Shown one piece after another: positions 1 to 5,794 of a stretch of DNA of 6,583 nucleotides. Location: assembly GCA_910584595.1 (NCBI GenBank), contig CAJUBQ010000156.1:1-6583 (forward strand), read 5' to 3'. Below the pieces are notes generated by a model, which had not been told where the DNA came from, searched no databases, and saw only the letters and a program-made list of their open reading frames with translations. Position 1 is the stretch's first letter, and each line of letters opens with the position of its first letter. The stretch is from an uncultured Eubacterium sp. (GTDB lineage: Bacteria; Bacillota; Clostridia; Lachnospirales; Lachnospiraceae). Made by a program: the position numbers and the translations under genes.

Positions 1-240
1 AATGTTAGAAGCCCTTAGTATTCTGCTCGAAACACAGGCGGCGAAGCCGTAGCGGTGCCTTTAGCTGCTGGCGTTAAGCCAGGGCGAATTAGGCGCAGCG
101 TCCGTCCGGCGCCACAACTTAAATGTAGAATACTTAGGGATTCTTACGTTCTGGAAACCGGAACAATGAGACAGGGCCGATTCCCTCATCCGGCGTCCGG
201 GAGGCCCAAAAGCAACACTTTGTCTAAACTGTTGCTTTGA
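1..240 (+). ncRNA. large structured non-coding RNA, family not assigned
   Basis: A GC-rich block in otherwise AT-rich sequence with dense, nested self-complementarity and no convincing gene. A long basal helix pairs 4-26 with 125-147 (about 20 of 23 positions including wobbles). Inside it, 54-59 pairs with 108-113, 39-42 with 46-49 (GAA loop), 64-68 with 95-99, and 68-72 with 78-82. After the basal helix come a 7-bp hairpin with an AAA loop (148-154/158-164), pairing 174-178/203-207, a small CCGG hairpin (190-200) and a 9-bp stem (209-217/230-238). Such layered pairing suggests a folded RNA rather than a terminator or single repeat. No hallmark of tmRNA, RNase P, SRP RNA, T-box or SAM-I was seen. 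The raiA motif, a large structured RNA of Firmicutes, is a candidate by size and complexity only; I could not confirm it. The 5' end and promoter probably lie at or before the window edge. A structured repeat element is the alternative. Confidence 0.6.
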
Positions 241-288
241 CTTGTCCACCCCTGTGAATAGTAACATACAAAGTCGGTAAAATTCCGA

Positions 289-317
289 TTGAGTCTGGTC
301 AGAAAGTATGTTATGAT
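289..317 (+). promoter_or_regulatory. metA promoter (sigma-A type)
   Basis: TTGAGT at 289-294 and TATGAT at 312-317 are separated by exactly 17 bases, close to the housekeeping consensus. Transcription would start near 324 and give a leader of about 170 nt before metA. The promoter is embedded in nested inverted repeats: 251-257/336-342, 261-269/306-314 (overlapping the -10) and 273-278/286-291 (abutting the -35). These could be operator sites or the 3' part of the upstream RNA structure. Confidence 0.6.
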
Positions 318-358
318 AGAGCAATATGAAAAGTATCACAGGACAGTTTATCAGAACG

Positions 359-447
359 GTTAGGAACTTTAAATAAATAATGGATGAATAGCGCTGTTGG
401 AGAAAAAGATAAGCAATATCAGCAGTTATTTAGTTACAGTTCCTTAC
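359..447 (+). promoter_or_regulatory. long hairpin in the metA 5' leader
   Basis: GGAAC at 363-367 begins an 18-nt arm (363-380) that pairs with 426-443 at about 16 of 18 positions. An inner helix 393-396/420-423 continues towards a loop near 400-412. It lies in the predicted 5' UTR, ending about 35 nt before the metA SD. There is no U-tract after it, so it is not a plain terminator. No SAM-box or T-box consensus is visible. It may control mRNA stability or translation, or respond to a ligand; its role is inferred from position only. Confidence 0.45.
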
Positions 448-495
448 GAAAAGACTGAGAAATGTCTATGAAGAAAAGAATAGGAGAGATGATTT

Positions 496-1401
496 ATGCC
501 GATTAAGATTCAGGATGCGCTTCCGGCGCGTGAGATTTTAGAAAATGAGAATATATTTGTAATGACGGAGTATCGTGCGATGCATCAGGATATCCGTCCG
601 CTGAATGTGCTGATGCTGAATCTGATGCCGACAAAAATCGTGACAGAGACACAATTTTTAAGGAAACTATCGAATACGCCATTGCAGGTAGAGGTGGAAT
701 TTTTGCATATGGCCAGTCACGTTTCTACGCATGTAGATCAGACGCATTTGAATACTTTTTATCAGGTATTTGGCCAGATTAAAGATAAGAAGTATGACGG
801 AATGATTATTACTGGGGCGCCGTTGGATTTTGTGTCTTTTGAAGATGTGGATTACTGGGAAGAATTAAAACAGATTATGGAGTGGACAAAGACACACGTG
901 CATTGTACGCTTCATTCCTGTTGGGGTTCTTTTGCGGGTTTGTATTATCATTATGGAATTCAAAAAAGAGATCATGTTCCGAAATTATCCGGTATTTATT
1001 CTCATCGGATGATAAAGAAAAATTCGCCGTTGTTCCGCGGCTTTGATGATGTGTTTTATGCACCGCATTCCAGAGCGACGGAAATAACGGCAGAACAGAT
1101 CGAAGCAGTGCCGGAGCTTGAGATTATGGCAGTATCCGAGGAAGCCGGGGTTGCGATTGCAAAGACGGTGGACAGCAGGCAGTTTTTTATTACCTGTCAT
1201 CCGGAATATGATTCAGATACACTCAAGCTGGAATATGAGCGCGATTTGGAAAAAGGGATGCATCCACTGGTTCCGGTCAACTATTTTCCAAATGACGATC
1301 CTTCAAAAGCGCCGATTGTGAATTGGAGATCTACTGGCCAGCTGCTGCTTTCTAATTGGCTGAATTATTATGTGTATCAGAGTACACCTTATAAGCTGTA
1401 G
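496..1401 (+). CDS. metA: homoserine O-acyltransferase MetA (probably acetyl-CoA-using)
   Basis: Cytosolic enzyme that acylates the hydroxyl of L-homoserine, the first committed step of methionine synthesis. The 301-residue product has the usual MetA length (about 300-310) and starts with the family motif MPIKIQDALPA. The glutamine-amidotransferase-like fold is shown by THSCWGS-type sequence (HSCWGSFAGLYYHYG) with nucleophile Cys142, and by CHPEYDSDTL carrying His235 and Glu237, the established catalytic set. The start is fixed by AGGAGAG at 482-488, seven bases upstream. Residue 111, which sets acyl-CoA choice in this family (Glu for acetyl-CoA, Gly for succinyl-CoA), is Asp here (TGAPLD). 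By its acidic character I infer acetyl-CoA, less firmly than for Glu. The gene stands alone: promoter at 289-317, terminator at 1606-1655, no met neighbour in the window. It appears intact. Confidence 0.96.
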   Translation: MPIKIQDALPAREILENENIFVMTEYRAMHQDIRPLNVLMLNLMPTKIVTETQFLRKLSNTPLQVEVEFLHMASHVSTHVDQTHLNTFYQVFGQIKDKKYDGMIITGAPLDFVSFEDVDYWEELKQIMEWTKTHVHCTLHSCWGSFAGLYYHYGIQKRDHVPKLSGIYSHRMIKKNSPLFRGFDDVFYAPHSRATEITAEQIEAVPELEIMAVSEEAGVAIAKTVDSRQFFITCHPEYDSDTLKLEYERDLEKGMHPLVPVNYFPNDDPSKAPIVNWRSTGQLLLSNWLNYYVYQSTPYKL

Positions 1402-1605
1402 GAAGCAGCGTGAAAGTGTTGGATTTCAAGGACTTGAGAGAGATTTATATCATAATGAAATTATCGTAAATTATCGCAAAATAACGCCATTTATTGAAAA
1501 AATAGGGTATGAATGGGGTACGATATTACTAGAAATGGGGTATGAAATAAGACTTATATAACAGAACGTGTGTTTTGCTAAAAGGCAAATAGTTTAAACA
1601 TTAGC
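1402..1605. other. non-coding interval after metA with short tandem repeats
   Basis: No gene with a ribosome site is seen. It contains three consecutive 10-base units at 1458-1487 (AAATTATCGT, AAATTATCGC, AAAATAACGC), a loose repeat of GGGTATGAA near 1504 and 1540, and a small hairpin TTTGC/GCAAA at 1574-1589. A 63-codon open frame crosses it but starts inside metA and lacks an SD, so it is not annotated. It may be decayed sequence. Confidence 0.4.
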
Positions 1606-1655
1606 ATAAAGGCATTACTGATTGTAGAAATACAGTTAGCAATGCCTTTATTTTA
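1606..1655 (+). terminator. rho-independent terminator of the metA unit
   Basis: ATAAAGGCATT at 1606-1616 pairs perfectly with AATGCCTTTAT at 1641-1651. Inner pairing CTGATTGTA/TACAGTTAG closes a GAAA-like loop near 1627, and a T-rich tail (TTTATTTTAG) follows. It ends plus-strand transcription about 200 bases after the metA stop and separates metA from the accessory region. Confidence 0.85.
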
Positions 1656-1680
1656 GTATTTAAAATAAAATTCATAAATT

Positions 1681-1705
1681 AACGTTCACCAAAACGGGGG
1701 AACGT
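1681..1705. repeat. short inverted repeat
   Basis: ACGTTC (1682-1687) and GAACGT (1700-1705) form a hairpin with CC/GG pairing inside and an A-rich loop. It lies about 100 bases before the phage-like gene. Its role is unknown; it could be an operator or repeat end. Confidence 0.35.
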
Positions 1706-1749
1706 AAAAATACACTCAAACCAGAAAAGAATAAAATCAAGTGACTAAG

Positions 1750-1780
1750 ATTGATAATTTAGTAATCAATTAAAGATATT
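1750..1780 (+). promoter_or_regulatory. possible promoter and operator before the phage-like gene
   Basis: ATTGAT (1750-1755) and ATCAAT (1765-1770) form a palindrome typical of a repressor site. TTGATA at 1751-1756 inside it could be a -35, with GATATT (1775-1780) as a weak -10 at 18-base spacing. The start would be near 1787, just before the GGGGA ribosome site at 1792-1796. The -10 match is poor, so this is tentative. Confidence 0.3.
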
Positions 1781-1805
1781 CACAAGAAAGCGGGGAATAA
1801 AATAT

Positions 1806-3217
1806 ATGACAGAAAATAGAACCAGACAGTACACAGACGATCAATATAACAGAACACCCGATCATGAATTAGGATCAGGATTTTCAAACTATGAAAGATT
1901 AATGGTTGAACTGAACAACAGGCAGTATTATCCAAAAGAAGTATATGAAAATTTCTTAAATGAAAATGGTTTGGATGCCTATGACACATTCGACAAGAAT
2001 ACAGACCATGCAAAATTATTCGAAACGGTATATAGTATTCTGCAAACGCTGTTATCTAATATTGACATGTATAGGCGTATAGAAACTGAATTTGTTACAT
2101 CCGGTGAAGCTGCCACATCATTACGAAACAGATTAAAAGACCTTCGGGCAGAAATCAATCGAATCAAAGCAGAAATGCATTATGCTGACTTTGACTTTAC
2201 ATTTATGTATTACACACGAGGAGGGGATATCATGGGCTTTAATCTTATGTATACACCGCTTGAAACGATATTTGATGCCACTATGGAGCGTGAGGGCAGA
2301 AATATAACGGCATATACGTCTGGAAATGAATTTCAGGCGTTTATGCGTCGTAATGATGATGGGAATAATTATGAAGACAGGATTACGCTTTATTACTATA
2401 CGAATGCGCCAGTTGTCCAGGGCAGTTTAATATCATATGGAAACAAGGTATATATTCTGGTCAACCGTGAGACAGAAGAAAACCATTGTTACTACAAATC
2501 AAGTGCATTAGCCTGTAATGGAATGATTACACTGAACAACAGGGAAGTGATAGGAATACCGTGTTATGCATCTGCGATGAAAGACGGATTAGCAGAAAGC
2601 AATAATATGTTATCACTCATTAACGGCACAATGGAATTTATTACAGAGTCCAATTCACTGAGCAGACAGATTCAGATTGATGATACTTTCAATGAGTTTG
2701 GACGGACATACAAAGTAAATAATATCTATTATAAAGATGGGATTCTGCATGTTATAACAGAAGTTAACACTAACGAAAGGCCAATAGAGCATTTGAAGAT
2801 TGTCATTGATGGATTATCAAAAGATACTTATATGGTTGGTGATTTCTTTCAGATGGATCAGTGGCATTCAAAGCATACTGGGTTGAAAAAGATATTTCTG
2901 AAACAAGTGCTATTGTTATATCTGGTAATCCGAATGTATCCTATACATATAAAATCATAGGAAAACCAGAACTGACATGCGGTATACGAAGAAAATATAC
3001 ACATAAAATTACGGATAATGCTGGGAATGAGGCTGATAACGTGGCTTTTACATGGAATGTTCTTACTGATTTTGATGTAGAACAGATCATAAACGGCAAT
3101 CAGATTACTTTATGTGTTGATGATGAAAAAGTTATAGGAAGTACATTTGTATTACAAGCGATTGCAGATAGCAATGTTATGGATGAAATGGAAATACTGA
3201 TAAAAGATGAATTATAA
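1806..3217 (+). pseudogene. phage virion-structural-like protein, frameshifted
   Basis: An ATG at 1806 after GGGGA (1792-1796) opens a 384-codon frame to 2960. The frame at -1, open from 2843 to 3217, continues the protein sensibly. Frame one reads DTYMVGDFF up to about 2845; frame two then reads LSDGSVAFKAYWVEKD and later THKITDNAGNEADNVAF, typical of an Ig-like beta-sandwich. One lost T in the run at 2843-2845 explains the break; restored, the protein would be about 470 residues. The N-terminal 130 residues are charged and helical (possible coiled coil near residues 100-125), followed by a beta-rich middle (GNKVYILVNRETEENHCYYKSSALACN) resembling head-tail connector or minor structural proteins of phages infecting gut Clostridia. 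I cannot name the family. No signal peptide or membrane segment is seen, and no other phage gene is adjacent. A GTG at 2861 could in principle restart the second part, but has no clear SD. Function is uncertain; the frameshift is well supported. Confidence 0.55.
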
Positions 3218-3227
3218 GTAATGGAAA

Positions 3228-3265
3228 TACCCCTGGATGGATTTAGAGGTCTAAGGGTACTTTTT
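3228..3265 (+). terminator. weak terminator after the phage-like gene
   Basis: TACCC (3228-3232) pairs with GGGTA (3255-3259); further pairing inside follows one mismatch, and CTTTTTAAG follows the stem. It sits 10 bases after the stop at 3217. The stem is imperfect, so termination is likely partial. Confidence 0.45.
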
Positions 3266-3311
3266 AAGGAAATTATTATTTAAAAATATTATACCATTCC
3301 CCGACAAATTA

Positions 3312-3320
3312 TGCTATAAT
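3312..3320 (+). promoter_or_regulatory. extended -10 promoter of the small toxin-like gene
   Basis: TGC followed by TATAAT at 3315-3320 is a perfect extended -10 element. The matching -35 (TACCAT, 3292-3297) is poor, which extended -10 promoters tolerate. The start would be near 3327, giving a leader of about 68 nt. Confidence 0.6.
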
Positions 3321-3330
3321 ATTCCACAGT

Positions 3331-3390
3331 CAGATTAAGACAGCGTAGGGATAGTCTGGTGGTTGTGCTTTCCGGGAGCGGAAAGGAGGT
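3331..3390 (+). promoter_or_regulatory. leader hairpins, one masking the toxin SD
   Basis: CAGATT (3331-3336) pairs with AGTCTG (3353-3358). CTTTCCG (3368-3374) pairs perfectly with CGGAAAG (3379-3385) around a 4-base loop. The second stem covers the 5' half of the strong SD AAAGGAGGT (3382-3390). Sequestering a strong SD is a known feature of type I toxin mRNAs, where it delays translation; its operation here is inferred. Confidence 0.55.
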
Positions 3391-3394
3391 ACAT

Positions 3395-3475
3395 ATGGAT
3401 ACGTTAGAAGTTTTAACGTTGCTGCTGGTTATATTCCCAGCTTTATCTTATCTCGACAACCATCATAAAAAGTAA
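3395..3475 (+). CDS. 26-residue hydrophobic peptide, putative type I (holin-like) toxin
   Basis: ATG at 3395 lies five bases after the excellent SD AAAGGAGGT and opens a 26-codon frame ending in TAA at 3475. The peptide begins MDTLEVLTLLLVIFPALSYL, giving one predicted membrane segment at about residues 5-20, and ends DNHHKK with a positive cytoplasmic tail. Length, single helix and basic end match the holin-like toxins (Hol_Tox) and other type I membrane toxins of Firmicutes, which depolarise or damage the membrane when overproduced. Context agrees: an SD-masking hairpin upstream and a convergent antisense RNA over its 3' end. The gene would be missed by most length cut-offs. A regulatory membrane peptide is an alternative role. 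Family membership rests on pattern, not a search. Confidence 0.7.
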   Translation: MDTLEVLTLLLVIFPALSYLDNHHKK

Positions 3476-3584
3476 AACGGCTATCTCCTACGGCGAATAG
3501 GGGATAGCCATGCAATAACTTAGAGTAATAATATAAGTTTCCGGTGACAATCATCGGACATGCACAAATCCTATAACTGCCTCT
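3467..3584 (-). ncRNA. antisense RNA, putative type I antitoxin
   Basis: On the minus strand a near-consensus promoter directs transcription from about 3584 leftwards. The RNA would end at the hairpin GGCTATC/GATAGCC (3479-3485/3503-3509), whose minus-strand 3' side is followed by the U-rich run TTTTACTTTTT (3477-3467). This gives an RNA of about 118 nt, complementary to the last codons and 3' UTR of the toxin-like mRNA. No peptide is evident in it. This convergent layout, overlapping at the toxin 3' end, matches txpA/RatA-type and clostridial type I systems. Activity is inferred. Confidence 0.6.
3479..3509 (-). terminator. hairpin terminating the antisense RNA
   Basis: GGCTATC (3479-3485) pairs with GATAGCC (3503-3509), with CCT/AGG pairing inside. 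Read on the minus strand, a U-rich tail follows. On the plus strand no T-run follows, so toxin mRNA should read through to the terminator at 3633-3662. Confidence 0.65.
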
Positions 3585-3590
3585 AATCTG

Positions 3591-3619
3591 ATTATAAATG
3601 ATACCTTGCTCATTTGCAA
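3591..3619 (-). promoter_or_regulatory. promoter of the antisense antitoxin RNA
   Basis: Read on the minus strand, TTGCAA (3614-3619) and a perfect TATAAT (3591-3596) are separated by exactly 17 bases. This is stronger on paper than the sense promoter, as expected when antitoxin RNA is made in excess. Confidence 0.7.
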
Positions 3620-3632
3620 GTGTTAATTTAGG

Positions 3633-3662
3633 AAATGGGGATGTTTTTTGTCCCCATTTTTT
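3633..3662 (+). terminator. rho-independent terminator of the toxin-like mRNA
   Basis: AAATGGGGA (3633-3641) pairs perfectly with TCCCCATTT (3651-3659), followed by a T-run to 3662. The sense transcript would run from about 3327 to 3662, so its long 3' UTR contains the whole antisense region. Confidence 0.75.
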
Positions 3663-3675
3663 CAATCTCAATCGG

Positions 3676-3751
3676 CTCTGTATGCGTTTTTCATATTCTC
3701 ACTGTGCAATTATCCGTTTTGAGATTCTAAAACTTCATACAGAGGTTTTTT
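3676..3751 (+). repeat. inverted repeat followed by T6 near the IS left end
   Basis: CTCTGTATG (3676-3684) pairs with CATACAGAG (3736-3744), followed by GTTTTTT. The loop is about 51 bases and holds a small hairpin GTTTT/AAAAC (3716-3732). It could act as a second plus-strand terminator, or the arms may be part of an IS-end arrangement. Confidence 0.35.
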
Positions 3752-3793
3752 GTTCTGTTTTTTCCATATACTAAACGTATACGATTGCTGCAT

Positions 3794-5405
3794 CTATTTC
3801 TTATCAATATCAAACGTCTTCATTCTCAATTCTATTAATTTCTGATTATATCCAAGCATTCTTGACATGTATTCCAGTGTACAGTTCTGATTATCAATAA
3901 TTTCCATTATTACTTTTATCTGCAGTAATCTTACCAGTAAAACAGACAGATAACAGATTAAAAAATGTCCAGTAATCGTATCTTCTTTCTGCAAAAAAAC
4001 CGGCCTTGCATCCAATTGCGATTTCATTATTTTGAAGGATTCTTCGATCCGCCATAAATTATGGCATGCTGCATATATTTCTGAATCTGCCATGTTTATT
4101 TCACTGGTTACAATCATGTTATATCCGGCAAGTTTTTTGTCGTTTTCAATTTTTTCTTCGTTCATTTTCACTTTTATTTTCCCATCTGTTTTTTCACCTT
4201 TTTTGTCTGCCGCGGTAAAAGTTACATACTTTGAGCTGTCTCCGTATTCTGATTTTTTTTGCCTGTGACGCTTTTAATTTTTTTGCTTTCTTCACCTGCT
4301 TTTTTATTTCGAAAATTTGCTTTTCCGCTAACTTCGGATTGAATGTTACAACTCTTTTTTCTTTTAATTTTACTGTTTTTTCCCTCCCGTTTTTATCCGT
4401 TATCTGATACGTAAAATCATCAGTGCATTCTTTTATGCGGTAAAGCATATTTCCATTCCTGTCTTTTACATCACGGTAATCATTTTCTAAAAGCGCCCAT
4501 ATTTTTTCTGTTTCCGGCAGTTGCTTCACAGATTTTGAAAAGATGTACCCGTCGCCGGATTTCAGCGCAGTTAAGCCCTTTGTCAGCCACCTGCACAGTC
4601 CGCTCGGATATTCCGTTACGCTGTTTCAGGCCCTGGATAATATTTCTTATAACAGGTTTTTCACTTTCATTTCCCGGATATATTTTCATCCCGACCGGTA
4701 TCTGGTCAGCGTCAAGCAGAAGCCCCATCCCCACAATCGGATCATGCCGGTTTTCTTTTGACGGGCCTTTCTTTCTGAGCCCATCCTCCCTGTCAATTTC
4801 GAAGAAAAAATTAGTGCAGTCGAAATAAGTGCAGGATGCATCATAATTAAAAAATTTCCTGATTTGATGATTATAAATTTCAATAATTTTTTCATATTCG
4901 CAGCCAGTAAATTCCAGGCCGTCATAAATCTGGCCAAGGGAAAAATCACATTTTTCAAATAATTTTGGGAAGACTTCGCCAGCGGCTTTCCGTTTGGAGC
5001 AGGGCTGTACAATCCGGGCGTAAATAAGTGCGGAAAGCAGTGAAAAAAGTGAAAAATGAACCCCGGAAACTGTCTGCATGAGGTCTATATATTTTTTTAC
5101 GCCGAGGGAATCGTTAATGCTTTTTATAGGGAAATAGCCGAGCATTTTTCAGGCGTCTCTTCCTCTGAAATCCGCTTATTTTTTTCCTGTTTTAACAGCT
5201 CGTTTCTCTGCTTATTCAGTTCAAGAACTTTCTGTTTGTAGAATGAAACCGGATCCTCAATTCCCTTCTTAACAAGGTCTTCAACATATCCTAAAGCTTT
5301 GTATGATTTATGTGCCGTATGGCCGCGCTGCGGGTCATAAAAACTTTCATAAATTTGAAGATAAACACCCTTTTTTAAGTTAGATTTTTTTAAAAAATAT
5401 GCCAT
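3794..5405 (-). pseudogene. IS1634-family DDE transposase, three reading-frame breaks
   Basis: The start is set at ATG 5405 (MAYFLKKSNLKKG), ten bases after the predicted transcription start; an in-frame ATG at 5480 lies upstream of the promoter. DDE residues can be placed: first Asp in TYFDCTNF (about 4820), second Asp in VADKGLN (about 4583), Glu in WRIEESFKIMKS...ARPV (about 4044), the typical IS4-superfamily signature. Break 1 is at the T5 run 5145-5149 (one A missing on the coding strand; EETPEK should continue to MLGYF). Break 2 is at about 4559-4562, just after the second Asp, where NCAE joins DGYIFSKSVKQLP with codons missing and the frame changed. Break 3 is one extra A in the run 4253-4260, before SEYGDSSKYVTF. 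The end RMKTFDIDKK is at 3794. Two breaks are homopolymer slips that frameshifting or slippage could suppress, but the deletion argues for an inactive gene. Confidence 0.85.
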
Positions 5406-5421
5406 AAAAACCACTCTTTTT

Positions 5422-5449
5422 ATTATAACACCATATAGGTCAATATCAA
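5422..5449 (-). promoter_or_regulatory. transposase promoter
   Basis: Read on the minus strand, TTGATA (5444-5449) and TATAAT (5422-5427) are 16 bases apart. The start would be near 5415, leaving a leader of only about 10 nt and no strong SD, consistent with poor translation of a transposase. Confidence 0.6.
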
Positions 5450-5548
5450 AAAATTTTTTGTCAGGTATTTTTGAAATCAAAGAAAGCCAGTAAATATACT
5501 GGTTTGGGGGTATATAATTACATATAGTATTTAAAAAATATGGTGTTA
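5426..5548. repeat. 11-bp inverted repeat pair upstream of the transposase
   Basis: TAACACCATAT (5426-5436) and its perfect complement ATATGGTGTTA (5538-5548) lie 101 bases apart. One copy overlaps the transposase -10 and the other lies beside the tentative right end of the IS. Between them is a perfect hairpin CCAGTA/TACTGG (5487-5502). This may be a pair of transposase binding sites allowing self-repression; that role is inferred. Confidence 0.5.
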
Positions 5549-5582
5549 AAACTCAAAGACGGGAATCAAAGATACAAAGGCG

Positions 5583-5719
5583 GTAACAGTTCAGGTAGGT
5601 CTGCACATTTACTGTGCTGACCGTATAAAAATGTAGTGGTTTCCAAGTATCCGGCCCATCGCAAAGCGATTTCTAATGGCTGGATACGTAACAGTTCAAT
5701 GGGTTATCTGAACTGTTAC
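5583..5719. mobile_element. MITE-like element with target-site duplication
   Basis: The 137-bp element begins GTAACAGTTCAG and ends with the perfect complement CTGAACTGTTAC. It is flanked on both sides by CAAAGGCG (5575-5582 and 5720-5727), as expected for an 8-bp target duplication. It has no coding capacity. Internally it holds three hairpins: GGTC-GCACA/TGTGC-GACC (5598-5622), GTATCC...ATCGC/GCGAT...GGATAC (5647-5687), and a second copy of the end motif GTAACAGTTCA (5688-5698) pairing with the right end (5709-5719). It would need a transposase supplied elsewhere; an 8-bp duplication fits IS256- or ISL3-like enzymes, but the partner is unknown. Confidence 0.7.
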
Positions 5720-5759
5720 CAAAGGCGTTTACATAGTGGCAGAATCAAGAAATTTATGA

Positions 5760-5788
5760 TTGACAATACTGAAAATAAGTAGTATACT
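5760..5788 (+). promoter_or_regulatory. near-perfect sigma-A promoter
   Basis: TTGACA (5760-5765) matches the -35 consensus exactly and TATACT (5783-5788) lies 17 bases downstream. The start would be near 5795. This is the best-matching promoter in the window, yet no gene follows; the structured segment 5818-5910 lies directly downstream. Confidence 0.75.
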
Positions 5789-5794
5789 TTGGGC

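Larger units (their letters stand above)
3714..5562 (-). mobile_element. IS1634-family (IS4 superfamily) insertion sequence, decayed; ends tentative
   Basis: The transposase remnant fills most of this span. Tentative inverted ends are CCGTTTTGAG (3714-3723) on the left and CTCAAAGACGG (5552-5562) on the right, which match after one gap and share TAA-rich flanking similarity. The implied length of about 1.85 kb suits the family. No target-site duplication is evident, so the ends are uncertain by tens of bases. The element separates the toxin-like locus from the MITE-like repeat. Confidence 0.6.

Noticed and set aside
39..60. SRP RNA, because of the stretch GTAGCGGTGCC
   Set aside because: The conserved SRP apical domain (GGAAGGAAGCAGC-like) is absent from the block.
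61..339. Minus-strand 92-codon open frame across the 5' region
   Set aside because: It lies over the GC-rich folded RNA and promoter, has no SD or recognisable domain, and its openness is explained by base composition.
326..376. 16-codon open frame (MKSITGQFIR...) that could be a metA leader peptide
   Set aside because: It begins about two bases after the predicted transcription start, has no SD and contains no methionine-rich stretch.
463..510. Short upstream frame MSMKKRIGEM... overlapping the metA start
   Set aside because: No ribosome site precedes it; the AGGAGAG at 482-488 is clearly placed for metA.
1370..1561. 63-codon open frame overlapping the metA end
   Set aside because: It starts inside metA in another frame with no SD, and its sequence shows no family pattern; the repeats there look non-coding.
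3429..3671. 80-codon minus-strand open frame across the toxin locus
   Set aside because: It runs through two terminators and the antisense promoter and has no SD or domain; the antisense RNA reading explains the region better.
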